Shown here piece by piece: positions 1 through 8,496 of a stretch of DNA of 64,000 bases (position 1 is its first letter; every line of letters starts with the position of its first letter). The stretch covers positions 1 through 64,000 of the forward strand of contig NZ_MUXE01000011.1 in the NCBI RefSeq assembly GCF_003063245.1. The letters are read 5' to 3'. The DNA is from Arcobacter caeni (GTDB taxonomy: Bacteria > Campylobacterota > Campylobacteria > Campylobacterales > Arcobacteraceae). The position numbers and the translations under genes are program-made. The notes below the pieces were generated by a model. The model was not told the origin of the DNA, made no database searches, and was given only the letters and a program-made list of their open reading frames with translations.

Positions 1-101
1 TAACATTTATTCTTATTTTACATCTGTAATAAACAACAGATTATTCTACAAGAATTCTATATTCGGTTTATAAAGATTACTTTATAAATTGTTTATAATT
101 A

Positions 102-114
102 TTTTTAAAGATCA
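102..114 (-). promoter_or_regulatory. boxA-like antitermination site
   Basis: On the minus strand this reads TGATCTTTAAAAA, close to the rRNA antitermination boxA (TGCTCTTTAACAA in E. coli). It lies about 65 nt downstream of the predicted transcription start, where a 16S leader boxA would sit. In rRNA operons boxA recruits NusB/S10. The match is by eye, and the assignment depends on an rRNA gene lying left of position 1. Confidence 0.5.
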
Positions 115-181
115 TCCAGCTTCAATTGCAACGCTTCTTATCATTCTTTCGTTTGATGCGCTTCAGTCAATTTGGACGGGA

Positions 182-210
182 ATTATAATAGGTTTCCTTC
201 CCTTTGTCAA
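182..210 (-). promoter_or_regulatory. Consensus stable-RNA (likely rRNA) promoter
   Basis: Read on the minus strand, TTGACA (210-205) is separated by exactly 17 nt from TATAAT (187-182), an exact match to the sigma-70 consensus. A C/G-rich discriminator (TCCCGTCC) follows the -10, and A/T-rich DNA with a tandem TTGGCTTAAAT repeat (217-238) lies upstream like an UP element. This is the only perfect -35/-10 pair I noticed in the window; other promoters have just a -10. It fires toward position 1. Together with the boxA-like site downstream, it suggests an rRNA (or tRNA) operon just beyond the left edge. That gene itself is not visible. Confidence 0.72.
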
Positions 211-380
211 TAGCTTTTGGCTTAAATTTGGCTTAAATTTTTGGATTTGTCTCCTGTTTGTCTTTCTATGGGGTTTTGAGTTTGCTTTTGAGATTTATTT
301 GAGTTTACTTTTGAGAGATTTCTAAGTATTTTTTAAATTTAGGATACATTTGAATGTTTAAAAAATATTTTTATATTAAA

Positions 381-399
381 AATGGAGAATAACTCCATT
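381..399 (-). terminator. Terminator after the cytochrome c gene
   Basis: AATGGAG (381-387) and CTCCATT (393-399) form a 7-bp stem with a 5-nt loop, 9 bp beyond the stop of the cytochrome gene. In the minus direction the stem is followed by a T-rich tract, as expected for an intrinsic terminator that separates this gene from the stable-RNA promoter. Confidence 0.6.
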
Positions 400-408
400 T
401 CTGATATT

Positions 409-951
409 TTACATTTTAGAAATTAAATCTGCTAGTGCTTCTATTTCTGATTCTGTTTTAGTATTTACTTGTCCTGTCATAATGTTTTTCATAACTCCAC
501 CATAACTTCCATCTTTATATCCATTTAGTGAATCAATTATTCTTTGCTTATCCCAACCTGCAATAACTTGAGATTTTCCTAAAGCTGATTTTTCACCTTT
601 TTGTCCATGACATGAACCACAATTTGTATATAAAGCAGTTGCATCAATCACTGTTGACTCTTGTGCTGTTTGTTCTGTTATTGCTGCTTCAATTTTTTCA
701 GGAGCAATAACTTTATTTTCTTTATTCTCTTCTACTATTGTTGAAACTGTTTCTTTTGCTTCTTCGATTTTTCTTTCTTCAACTTTACTATTTTCTTTAA
801 CTTCTACAGAACTTTTCTCTACAGCAGCTACGGTTTCATCTTTCTTGATTTCTTGTGTTGTTCCAGCAGTTTGCGTAGATTCTTTTTTCTCATCTCCACA
901 ACCTGTCAATAATGCAACCGCTACAGCTGAACCTAATAAAAGTTTTCTCAT
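409..951 (-). CDS. Lipoprotein c-type cytochrome
   Basis: A 180-residue monoheme cytochrome c anchored as a lipoprotein. I start it at the ATG at 951, which has AAAGGA upstream and gives a clean lipoprotein signal (MRKLLLGSAVAVALLTGC, lipid-attachment Cys18). The longer frame upstream lacks these. Residues 20-105 are a Glu/Lys/Val/Thr-rich linker, then the heme motif C111-G-S-C114-H115 and a class I cytochrome fold with Met residues near the C-terminus (VMKNIMTG) as candidate axial ligands. The linker would let the heme domain reach across the periplasm to a partner. Its electron partner is unknown; clpA upstream is probably unrelated, since a terminator lies between. Confidence 0.85.
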   Translation of the reverse strand: MRKLLLGSAVAVALLTGCGDEKKESTQTAGTTQEIKKDETVAAVEKSSVEVKENSKVEERKIEEAKETVSTIVEENKENKVIAPEKIEAAITEQTAQESTVIDATALYTNCGSCHGQKGEKSALGKSQVIAGWDKQRIIDSLNGYKDGSYGGVMKNIMTGQVNTKTESEIEALADLISKM

Positions 952-997
952 GATTCTTTGTTCCTTTGTTAAATAAAATAATAACTTGTTTGTTTTA

Positions 998-1019
998 TAA
1001 AAAACAATTTTCGAATTGT
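998..1019 (-). terminator. Terminator after clpA
   Basis: On the minus strand ACAATT-CGAA-AATTGT forms a 6-bp stem with a 4-nt loop and is followed directly by TTTTTTAT. It lies about 30 nt past the clpA stop and upstream of the cytochrome start, so the two genes are probably separate transcripts. Confidence 0.65.
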
Positions 1020-1045
1020 ATCTAAAGAATTGTATAAAAATTGTG

Positions 1046-3265
1046 TTACAAAGCTTTAAATTCAAAAATAAATTCTTTTTCGAAATCTATTTTCACAAAT
1101 CCACCTTTTTTTAGCTTACCAAATAAAATTTCATCTGTTAAAACATTTTTAATTTTATCTGATATTACTCTATTAAGTGGTCTTGCTCCCATAGCTTTAT
1201 CGTAACCTAATCTTGCAAGTTCATTTTTTGCTTTTGTACTTATTTCAATTTTTATTTTTTTGTCTACTAATTGAGTTTCTAAATCTTCCATAAATTTACC
1301 AGCAACTTTTGCAACAACATCCATACTTAATGAATCAAAAGGAACAACAGCATCAAGTCTATTTCTAAACTCTGGTGCAAAGAATTTATTTATTGCTTTA
1401 TTTTCATTTAGTTTTTCATTTTTTGCAAATCCCATTACATTTGCTTCAGTTGCACCTAAGTTTGAAGTCATTATTAAAACTACATTTTGAAAATCTGCTT
1501 TGTTTCCACTATTATCAGTTAATTCTGCATTATCCATAACTTGAAGTAAAATTGACATTAAATCGGGATGTGCTTTTTCTATTTCATCTAGTAATAAAAC
1601 AGTATGTGGATGCTTTCGGATAGCTTCTGTTAAAAGTCCACCTTGTTCAAATCCTACATAACCAGCAGGTGCGCCAATAAGTCTTGAAATTGTATGAGCT
1701 TCCATATATTCACTCATATCAAATCTTTCAAAATGAATTCCTAGTTGAGATGATAACTCTTTGGCTACTTCTGTTTTTCCAACTCCTGTGGGTCCTGTGA
1801 ATAAAAAACTTCCAATTGGTTTTTTATCAAGTCCAAGTCCAGCTTTGTTTCTTTTTATTGATTGAACAATTACTTTTATTGCGCTATCTTGCCCAAAAAC
1901 TCTTTTTTGCATATTCTTTTCTAAAGATTTTAAAAGAGTTAAATCAGATTTTGTCGCACTTCGTTCTGGGATATGTGCCATTTTAGCAATAATACTTTCC
2001 ACATCTTTTGTTGTAATTGTTATATTACTTGTTGTTTTTGTTTTTAGTTCACTTGCTAATAATATTTTTTTAGAAGCTCCAACCTCATCAATTACATCAA
2101 TTGCACAATCAGGTAAAAATCTATCTGTAATATATTTTTTACTTAATTCAACGGCACTTGTTATTGCACCTTTTGAATATTTTACACCGTGATACTCTTC
2201 ATATTTTGATTTTAAACCCTCTAAAATAGTAATAGAATCCTCAATTGATGGCTCATTTACATCAACTTTTGCAAATCTTCTGCTAAGCGCTTTGTCTTTT
2301 GAAAAATCATTTCTAAATTCACTAAATGTTGTAGCACCTATACATCTTAGTTTTCCATTTGCTAACATTGGTTTTAAGATATTTGAAGCATCCATAGCAC
2401 TTCCACCAACACTTCCAGCGCCTACAATTGTATGAATTTCATCAATAAATAAAATTGCGTTTGGTATTTTTGCTACTTCTTTTAAAAGAGATTTTAATTT
2501 TTTCTCAAAATCTCCTCTGTATTTTGTTCCTGCAATCATTGAACCCATATCAAGTGAAAAAACTTTTGCTTTTAGTAAAAACTCTGGAACTTTTTCTTGT
2601 GCTATTTGTAAAGCTAATCCCTCAGCAATTGCCGTTTTACCAACTCCTGGTTCTCCTACTAAAATTGGATTATTCTTTTTTCTTCTACTTAATATTTCTA
2701 TTACTCTTGAAATTTCGTTTTCTCTTCCAATTACAGGATCTATTTCGCCTTTTTTTGCAACAGCTACTAATTCAGTTGAATTTTTATCTAAAACTTTATT
2801 GTCTATATCATTATCATTTTCTAAAGTATTATCTTCATCGTTGTCTTTATGGGCAATCTCTTCTAAAATATCAACTCTTTGAATTCCTAACTTTCTTAAT
2901 ATATATGTAGCATAAGATTTTTCATCTCTTAAAATAGCTACAAACATATCTTCCACATTTGCATTTGCTTTTCCACTTGTTTGTACATGAGAAACCATAT
3001 ATTCTATTGTAGAGGTTAAAGAAATTGTTTCCATTGGTTCATCTATTATATTAACTGGTAATTTTGGTGTATTTTCATCTATATATTGTTTTATATCATT
3101 AAATAATTGATTTGTATCTACACCTAAATCTATAAATAAATTTTCTATTGTTTCATCATGAATTAACATTAAAAAAATATGTTCTAATGTTAGATACTCA
3201 TGTTTACTACTTTTTGCATATCCTACAGCTTGTGTAAAAATGCTTCTTAATTCTTTACTTATCAT
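1046..3265 (-). CDS. clpA: ClpA, ATP-dependent Clp protease ATPase subunit
   Basis: AAA+ unfoldase that feeds substrates into the ClpP peptidase. The 739 residues hold an N-terminal Clp repeat domain (about 1-140), an acidic linker (about 141-160), a first AAA+ module with Walker A GEPGVGKT (204-211) and Walker B LFIDEIH, and a second module with Walker A GPTGVGKT (near 490), followed by a C-terminal D2 small domain. There is no ClpB-type middle coiled coil, which separates it from ClpB. It starts 4 bp downstream of clpS, the adaptor that delivers N-degron substrates to ClpA, so the pair is an operon. Length is normal for the family. Confidence 0.96.
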   Translation of the reverse strand: MISKELRSIFTQAVGYAKSSKHEYLTLEHIFLMLIHDETIENLFIDLGVDTNQLFNDIKQYIDENTPKLPVNIIDEPMETISLTSTIEYMVSHVQTSGKANANVEDMFVAILRDEKSYATYILRKLGIQRVDILEEIAHKDNDEDNTLENDNDIDNKVLDKNSTELVAVAKKGEIDPVIGRENEISRVIEILSRRKKNNPILVGEPGVGKTAIAEGLALQIAQEKVPEFLLKAKVFSLDMGSMIAGTKYRGDFEKKLKSLLKEVAKIPNAILFIDEIHTIVGAGSVGGSAMDASNILKPMLANGKLRCIGATTFSEFRNDFSKDKALSRRFAKVDVNEPSIEDSITILEGLKSKYEEYHGVKYSKGAITSAVELSKKYITDRFLPDCAIDVIDEVGASKKILLASELKTKTTSNITITTKDVESIIAKMAHIPERSATKSDLTLLKSLEKNMQKRVFGQDSAIKVIVQSIKRNKAGLGLDKKPIGSFLFTGPTGVGKTEVAKELSSQLGIHFERFDMSEYMEAHTISRLIGAPAGYVGFEQGGLLTEAIRKHPHTVLLLDEIEKAHPDLMSILLQVMDNAELTDNSGNKADFQNVVLIMTSNLGATEANVMGFAKNEKLNENKAINKFFAPEFRNRLDAVVPFDSLSMDVVAKVAGKFMEDLETQLVDKKIKIEISTKAKNELARLGYDKAMGARPLNRVISDKIKNVLTDEILFGKLKKGGFVKIDFEKEFIFEFKAL

Positions 3266-3269
3266 TTTA

Positions 3270-3569
3270 TTATTCTTCTTCCATTATTGCTTTTAAGGGG
3301 AAACCTTGTTCTCTTGCCATACTTTTAACTTGGGCAACTTTTGTTGCTGCAATTTCATAAGTATAAGTTCCACACAACTCTTTTCCTTTATTATGAATAT
3401 TCAACATTATAGTTGATGCTTCATCAACTGATTTCCTAAATACTCTTACTAAAACATCTATTACAAAATCCATAGTTGAAAAATCATCATTCAGTAAAAA
3501 AACTTTATATTTTTTTGGCTCTTGTAAATCTAAATCGTCTTCTAATTCTATTTCTATTTCATTACTCAC
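3270..3569 (-). CDS. clpS: ClpS, Clp protease adaptor
   Basis: A 99-residue adaptor that binds the ClpA N-domain and presents proteins with destabilising N-terminal residues. An acidic flexible tail (1-18) precedes the ClpS core, with the family signature [16 protein letters not shown], the [14 protein letters not shown] segment and a C-terminal [10 protein letters not shown]. The start is GTG at 3569 with AAAGG seven bases upstream; a CAT at 3560-3562 is out of frame. It is the first gene of the clpS-clpA operon and its promoter lies in the intergenic region shared with the divergent moxR operon. Confidence 0.95.
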   Translation of the reverse strand: MSNEIEIELEDDLDLQEPKKYKVFLLNDDFSTMDFVIDVLVRVFRKSVDEASTIMLNIHNKGKELCGTYTYEIAATKVAQVKSMAREQGFPLKAIMEEE

Positions 3570-3607
3570 TTCAAACCTTTGTTATAATAAATTATTAATT
3601 ATCTTAT

Positions 3608-3613
3608 ATTATA
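3608..3613 (-). promoter_or_regulatory. Probable clpS -10 element
   Basis: Minus-strand TATAAT about 39 nt upstream of the clpS GTG, in very A/T-rich DNA with no recognisable -35. This agrees with the extended -10 promoters of Campylobacterota. Several other AT-rich hexamers nearby could also serve. Confidence 0.4.
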
Positions 3614-3716
3614 ATAAAAAAGCAATAATTAAAATAAAATATTTTCTCATATTTATATTAATAAATTGTTAATACAAGATTATCATCTTATTAATGCTTT
3701 ATTTACTCATCTAAAT

Positions 3717-3722
3717 TATACT
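3717..3722 (+). promoter_or_regulatory. Probable moxR operon -10 element
   Basis: TATACT about 40 nt upstream of the moxR ATG, within AATTATACTTC. It is the best -10 candidate for the seven-gene moxR-bat operon. Confidence 0.4.
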
Positions 3723-3761
3723 TCTAAATATAAAGATAAAATCTAAGTAAAAAGGTATTAA

Positions 3762-4709
3762 ATGAATAATCTAATAAACAATATCAAAAATGAAATGAGA
3801 AAAGTTATTGTTGGGCAAGAAGAGTTAATCGACTCTTTAATTATTGGACTTATTGCAAATGGACATATATTAGTAGAAGGGGTTCCAGGACTTGCAAAAA
3901 CAACTGCTATTAATGCATTAGCACAGGCTTTAGGGATTGATTTTAAAAGGATTCAGTTTACTCCTGATTTATTACCAAGTGATATAACTGGAACTGAAAT
4001 TTATAATCCTAAAACTGGCGAATTTTCTATCAAAAAAGGACCTGCATTTACAAATCTACTTTTAGTAGATGAGATAAATAGAGCACCAGCAAAAGTTCAA
4101 GCTGCACTTTTAGAAGTTATGCAAGAGAGACAAATCACTATTTCTGATACAACTTTTAAATCTCCAAGCCCTTTTTTAGTAATGGCAACAGAAAATCCAG
4201 TTGAACAAGAAGGAGCTTATAGACTTCCAGAAGCTCAACTTGATAGATTTATGATGAAAGTTTTAGTTGGATACAACACTTTTGATGAAGAAATGGAAAT
4301 CGTAAATCGAGTTGCTATAAAAGGATTTGATGCGATTCAAGTCGTTGCAAGTGCTGATGATATTATAAATATGAAAGAATCTTTAAAAGAAATTCATGTT
4401 GATACTGCTGTAAAAAATTATATGACAAAACTTATTTTTGCAACAAGAAATCCAAAAGATTATGATTTAGAGGAAATTGCTGAATATATAGAATTTGGTG
4501 CAAGTCCTAGAGCTTCTATTGATTTATATAAAGCAAGTGTTGCAACTGCCTTAATTAGAGGAAAAGATTATGTAACTCCTTTAGATATTTCTTATGTTTT
4601 AAAAGGTGTGTTAAGACATAGATTAATTCTTAATTTCAAAGCCAGAGCAAATGGAATAACAACAGATTATATAATCGAAAAAATCCTTCAAAAAATAAAA
4701 ACTCCTTAA
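3762..4709 (+). CDS. MoxR family AAA+ ATPase
   Basis: A 315-residue MoxR-type AAA+ ATPase, thought to act as a chaperone for maturation of vWA-domain partner proteins. Walker A is GVPGLAKTT (40-48) and Walker B LLLVDEIN (99-106), followed by a sensor 1 segment (VMATENPVEQEGAYRLPEAQ) typical of MoxR and a C-terminal lid domain. The ATG is preceded by AAAAAGG. It heads a co-oriented operon with DUF58, a small membrane protein and four bat genes, the classic MoxR-vWA arrangement, so its likely clients are the BatA/BatB proteins downstream. Confidence 0.93.
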   Translation: MNNLINNIKNEMRKVIVGQEELIDSLIIGLIANGHILVEGVPGLAKTTAINALAQALGIDFKRIQFTPDLLPSDITGTEIYNPKTGEFSIKKGPAFTNLLLVDEINRAPAKVQAALLEVMQERQITISDTTFKSPSPFLVMATENPVEQEGAYRLPEAQLDRFMMKVLVGYNTFDEEMEIVNRVAIKGFDAIQVVASADDIINMKESLKEIHVDTAVKNYMTKLIFATRNPKDYDLEEIAEYIEFGASPRASIDLYKASVATALIRGKDYVTPLDISYVLKGVLRHRLILNFKARANGITTDYIIEKILQKIKTP

Positions 4710-4726
4710 GTAAAAGGAGCATTAAA

Positions 4727-5557
4727 ATGTATGATAAAGCAAAAGAGATAATAATAAAAGCTAAAACAAATATTTTTAATTCAAATCTTGGTGGACAATT
4801 AACTTCACTAAAAGGTGAAGGTTTAGATTTTAAAGAGATTAAAGAGTATAGCTATGGTGATAATATTAAAAATATTAACTGGAAAGCCACAGCAAAAAGT
4901 AACTCTTTAAAAGTAAATGTATTTGATGAGAGTAGACAATTAAATATTATTGTGGCTTTTTTAATAAATGGGAGTTTAGAATTTGGTTCTGTTAATATGA
5001 AACAAGATATTGCAGCTGAGATTATCGCCCTACTTGGCTTTTCGTCTATTTATAATCATGATTTACTTTTTCCTATATTTTTTAGTAATAAAAGTGAAAT
5101 ATTTTATGAACCAACTTATGATGAAACTATTATTTATAAATTAATACAAGATGCTTTGGAAATTAAGTGTATTAAAAAAGAAGTAAATTATAAAAATTTT
5201 TGTGATTATGTAAATAATACAATGAAACAGCGTTCTGTCATTTTTGTAGTTGGAGATTTTTATGGAGATGTGGATTTAAGCCAAATTGCTTATAAAAATG
5301 ATGTTTATGCGTTAATAGTTCGAGATAGATTAGAAGAGTATCCTTTATTAAATGGGGAATTTGAACTTGTAAATGCTATAAATCTTAAAAGTAGTGAATT
5401 TAATATTACTAAAGATGTGGCAAAAAAATATAAAGAGCTTTTAGATTTACAAGATGAGCAACTCGAAGAGCATTTTCTTAAACACAGAATAAAGCATGGA
5501 AAAATATACACAGATGATGATATTTTTCTACGATTATCACAAATCATAAAAGGATAA
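4727..5557 (+). CDS. DUF58 domain protein
   Basis: A 276-residue DUF58 protein with no predicted membrane segment. The family signature is at 38-58 (IKEYSYGDNIKNINWKATAKS). DUF58 proteins are almost always encoded between moxR and vWA genes, as here, and the C-terminal half may adopt a vWA-like fold; biochemical function is not established. Start ATG follows AAAAGGAGC at good spacing. It lies 17 bp after moxR and 2 bp before the next gene, so translation is probably coupled. Confidence 0.9.
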   Translation: MYDKAKEIIIKAKTNIFNSNLGGQLTSLKGEGLDFKEIKEYSYGDNIKNINWKATAKSNSLKVNVFDESRQLNIIVAFLINGSLEFGSVNMKQDIAAEIIALLGFSSIYNHDLLFPIFFSNKSEIFYEPTYDETIIYKLIQDALEIKCIKKEVNYKNFCDYVNNTMKQRSVIFVVGDFYGDVDLSQIAYKNDVYALIVRDRLEEYPLLNGEFELVNAINLKSSEFNITKDVAKKYKELLDLQDEQLEEHFLKHRIKHGKIYTDDDIFLRLSQIIKG

Positions 5558-5559
5558 AT

Positions 5560-5937
5560 GTGGAAGAATTAAAAGATATAAAAGGAATTATTGAAGTTCC
5601 TGATTATTCTCTTTGGATTTTACTAAGCATAATTGCTTGTGTAGTATTTTGTTTAATAATTCTAATTTATTTTTTCAAAAACAGAAGGAAAAAAAGAAAA
5701 AAACCAACATTAAAACAAATTGCCATGAAAAATTTAAAAGAGATAAATTTTGATGATACAAAAAGTGCAGTTTATACTTTTTGTGAAAATTTCCAATATT
5801 TTATAGATGAAAAAAATAAAGAATCTTTTGAAAAGTTACAAAAAGAGTTGGAAATATTTAAATATAAAAAAGAGATAGAAAAACTCTCAGATAAGCAAAG
5901 AAATAGAATAAAAAGCATGATAAAGGAGATTAAATGA
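5560..5937 (+). CDS. Small membrane protein of the bat operon (DUF4381-like)
   Basis: A 125-residue protein with one membrane helix near 17-40, a strongly basic stop-transfer stretch (KNRRKKRKKP, about 40-49) and a helical cytoplasmic tail. Position, size and topology match the DUF4381-type proteins that sit between DUF58 and the vWA genes in BatABD operons; sequence alone gives only weak support. The start is GTG at 5560, with AAAGGA overlapping the end of the previous gene. Its end overlaps the batA start by 4 bp (ATGA). Confidence 0.72.
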   Translation: MEELKDIKGIIEVPDYSLWILLSIIACVVFCLIILIYFFKNRRKKRKKPTLKQIAMKNLKEINFDDTKSAVYTFCENFQYFIDEKNKESFEKLQKELEIFKYKKEIEKLSDKQRNRIKSMIKEIK

Positions 5938-6827
5938 ATTTTTTAAATTATACATTTGAATATCCTTATGCTTTTTTAATTTTAATACTCTTTTTTGTAT
6001 GTTTAAAATTTTGCAAAACAAAGGGTGTCTCTTTTTATTTTCCAAATATCGCTTTGTTAGAAAAAGCCTCAAAAAATTCTATGCTTTTGATAAATAGTTT
6101 GAAGTTTTTAACTGTTTTATTTTTAGTTATAGCTTTGAGTTCTCCTATAAAAGAAGATACTGTAATCATAAAAGATGACAAAGGTTATGAAATTTCACTT
6201 ATTTTAGATGCCAGTGGTTCAATGATAGAAGCAAATAAGTTTGGTATTGTAAAAGATATAGTGACAGATTTTGTAAATGAAAGAGAACATGACAGATTAG
6301 GTTTAAGTATTTTTGCAGATTTTGCTTATGTTGCTATTCCTTTAACTTATGATAAAAATAGTATAAAAAGATTGTTAAGTAAAATCGAAGTGGGAATTGC
6401 AGGGCGACAAAGAACAGCTTTAAATGAAGCTTTGTTTTTAAGCTCAAACTTATTTAAAACAAGTAAATCAAAAAATAAAATTGCAATTTTATTAACAGAT
6501 GGAATGGATAACACAGATACGATTCCTTTGGATGTTGCCATTAAAACTGCAAAAAAATATGGAATAAAAGTTTATACAATTGGTGTTGGAACTCCTGGAG
6601 ATTTTAATCCAGCTGTGTTACAAGAAATAGCTAATCAAACCGATGCAAAATATTTTTATGCTGACACAATTCAAGGTTTAAAAGATATTTATTCAACAAT
6701 TAATAAACTAGAAAAAAGTGAAATAAAAGCTGATAAATATGTGAAAAAAACATACTTTTTTCAATACTTTTTAGCTTTTGCAATGCTATTTTTTATGGCA
6801 TATTTTTATATGTTAAATAAGGAGTAA
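5934..6827 (+). CDS. batA: BatA, vWA domain membrane protein
   Basis: A 297-residue inner-membrane protein with a periplasm- or cytoplasm-facing von Willebrand A domain. Two N-terminal helices (about 10-26 and 52-70) are followed by the vWA domain with MIDAS motif DASGS (92-96), conserved Thr and Asp (LTDGMDNTD) and a final helix (about 272-292). In Bacteroides the Bat proteins support aerotolerance; in spirochaetes they relate to stress tolerance. Here they probably form a membrane complex remodelled by the MoxR ATPase. The start overlaps the previous stop by ATGA and batB follows after 2 bp. Confidence 0.9.
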   Translation: MNFLNYTFEYPYAFLILILFFVCLKFCKTKGVSFYFPNIALLEKASKNSMLLINSLKFLTVLFLVIALSSPIKEDTVIIKDDKGYEISLILDASGSMIEANKFGIVKDIVTDFVNEREHDRLGLSIFADFAYVAIPLTYDKNSIKRLLSKIEVGIAGRQRTALNEALFLSSNLFKTSKSKNKIAILLTDGMDNTDTIPLDVAIKTAKKYGIKVYTIGVGTPGDFNPAVLQEIANQTDAKYFYADTIQGLKDIYSTINKLEKSEIKADKYVKKTYFFQYFLAFAMLFFMAYFYMLNKE

Positions 6828-6829
6828 AA

Positions 6830-7774
6830 ATGTTTTATTTTAAAAATATAGAGTTTTTATATGTACTTCTTTTAATTATTCCTTTAATTTATTTAATAAA
6901 ACAAAAAAAAGAGTTTATTTTAGGGCAGTTTTCAAGTGAAGTATTTAAAAGAATAGAGTTTAAAAACAATAAATTCTCAAAAAAAACAAGAGCTGTATTA
7001 CTAATATTCTCTTTTATTTTTATGATTTTTGCATTTGCAAGACCTATAATTGAAAATGGTGAGATAAAAATAAAATCAAGTTTTGTGGATATGTTAGTAG
7101 CTGTTGATATTTCAAAATCTATGATGGCAGATGATATTTATCCAAGTAGATTTGAATTTGAAAAAAATAAACTTTTTTCATTTTTAGATGATTTAAAAAA
7201 TATTAGAGTAGCCCTTGTAGGCTTTAGTTCTCAAACTTTCTTGATTTCACCTTTGACTGAGGATTTTAACTCTTTAAAATTTTTGGTAAAAAATCTAAGA
7301 TTTGATTATCTGAATCTAAAAGGCACAAATATACAATCTGTTTTAGAAGTCTCAAATGAGCTTTTAAAAGATGAAAAAAATAAAATTCTTCTTCTTTTTA
7401 CAGATGGTGGAAATGAAGATAATTATGAAAATGAAATATCTTATGCAAAAACCCACAATATTAGTGTTTATGTTTACAATATAGGAACTTCAAAAGGTGG
7501 AATTATCAAAGATGATAATGGAAATGCAGTTTTAGTAAAATTAAATGAAAATATCAAGAAATTGGCTTTAAATAGTAATGGTGCATATATGGAACAATCT
7601 TTAAATCAAAATGATATTAAACAATTAAGTGAATTAATCAACAATAATTACAAAGCAAATGCTGAAAAAGAAGAAGTAATCAAAGATGAAAAAGAGTTGT
7701 TTTATTATCCTTTGATATTAGCAATTATCCTATTTTTTATGGGAATTTTTTCACTTCCAAGGAGACAAAAATGA
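6830..7774 (+). CDS. batB: BatB, vWA domain membrane protein
   Basis: A 314-residue paralogue of BatA with the same architecture: N-terminal helices (about 8-23 and 54-70), a vWA domain with MIDAS DISKS (93-97), the BatB-typical continuation MMADDIYPSRFE, LLFTDGGNED for the third metal-binding loop, and a C-terminal helix (about 290-308). SD AAGGAG precedes the ATG. It ends in ATGA overlap with batC. BatA and BatB are expected to pair in the membrane. Confidence 0.9.
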   Translation: MFYFKNIEFLYVLLLIIPLIYLIKQKKEFILGQFSSEVFKRIEFKNNKFSKKTRAVLLIFSFIFMIFAFARPIIENGEIKIKSSFVDMLVAVDISKSMMADDIYPSRFEFEKNKLFSFLDDLKNIRVALVGFSSQTFLISPLTEDFNSLKFLVKNLRFDYLNLKGTNIQSVLEVSNELLKDEKNKILLLFTDGGNEDNYENEISYAKTHNISVYVYNIGTSKGGIIKDDNGNAVLVKLNENIKKLALNSNGAYMEQSLNQNDIKQLSELINNNYKANAEKEEVIKDEKELFYYPLILAIILFFMGIFSLPRRQK

Positions 7775-8496
7775 GAATATTTATAAGTTTATTCTTTATT
7801 GGAATATGTTTTTCTTGGGCTTCGGTTTTTGATTTTAAACATTTAGATGATGCAAAAAAAGCTTATGATAGCAAAGATTATGAAAAAGCAGCAGATTCAT
7901 ACTCAAAAGTAAATAGTGACGAATCAAAATTTAATGAAGCAGACTCTTTATATAAAGCAAAAAAATATGATGAAGCTTTAAAAGCTTATTCATCAATTTC
8001 AAATAAAGATTTGGAGTTTGACAAACTTTATAATATGGGAAATTCTTATGCAAATTTAAAAGATGATGACAAAGCAATAAAAAGTTATGAAGATGCTTTG
8101 AAAATAAAAGATGATGAAGATGCTAAGTATAATTTGGAACTTTTGAAAAAAAAGAAAGAAGATAAAAAAGAAGATAAAAATAAGAACGAACAAAACAAAG
8201 AAGATAAAAAACAAGAAAACAATCAAGAAAATAGTCCAAAAGAAGAAAATAAAAACACTCCTGATGATAAAAATAAAGAGGATAAAAATGCACAAGAAAA
8301 GCAACAAAATACTCAAGATGAACAAAAAGAGTCTAAATCGCAAGATTTAAAACAAGATGAAAATAGTGATAAAAAAGAACAAGAAATAAGTAATATGGAA
8401 GAAAGAAAATGGCAAAAAATGCTAAATGATAGAGAAATAAATACTCTGTTACTTCCATTAACAAAAGGAGATAACAATGAAAAACAACCTTGGTAA
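7771..8496 (+). CDS. batC: BatC-like TPR protein
   Basis: A 241-residue exported TPR protein. A signal peptide (about 1-17), TPR-like helices (about 25-120) and then a long Lys/Glu/Asp/Asn/Gln low-complexity segment (about 125-205) lead to a conserved-looking end (MEERKWQKMLNDREINTLL and a final PW). The low-complexity stretch makes the coding strand almost pure purine and opens a spurious antisense frame. The gene overlaps batB by 4 bp and batD by 20 bp. It probably provides a protein-protein platform for BatA/B. The low-complexity linker length may vary between strains. Confidence 0.8.
   Translation: MRIFISLFFIGICFSWASVFDFKHLDDAKKAYDSKDYEKAADSYSKVNSDESKFNEADSLYKAKKYDEALKAYSSISNKDLEFDKLYNMGNSYANLKDDDKAIKSYEDALKIKDDEDAKYNLELLKKKKEDKKEDKNKNEQNKEDKKQENNQENSPKEENKNTPDDKNKEDKNAQEKQQNTQDEQKESKSQDLKQDENSDKKEQEISNMEERKWQKMLNDREINTLLLPLTKGDNNEKQPW

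Larger units (their letters stand above)
1..408. other. Protein-gene-free region: probable rRNA leader and upstream DNA
   Basis: No convincing protein gene is present. A 78-codon TTG-initiated frame at 89-325 (+) lacks a ribosome binding site, is T-rich and runs antisense to the predicted stable-RNA promoter and leader, so I do not call it. The region holds the minus-strand promoter, the boxA-like site, a tandem 11-nt repeat (217-238), two near-identical 18-nt repeats (275-292 and 298-315) and a terminator hairpin at 381-399. Confidence 0.6.

Noticed and set aside
89-325. 78-codon plus-strand frame with hydrophobic product
   Set aside because: TTG start without SD, T-rich composition, and it lies antisense to a consensus promoter and boxA-like site.
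952-1065. 38-residue N-terminal extension of the cytochrome c
   Set aside because: No SD, and it would mask the lipoprotein signal; the ATG at 951 has both.
2455-2910. 151-codon frame antisense to clpA
   Set aside because: Leu/Phe/Tyr-rich translation of A/T-rich antisense DNA inside a well-supported ClpA; no SD.
8056-8343. 95-codon frame antisense to batC
   Set aside because: Produced by the Lys/Glu low-complexity region; Phe/Ile/Leu-only product.
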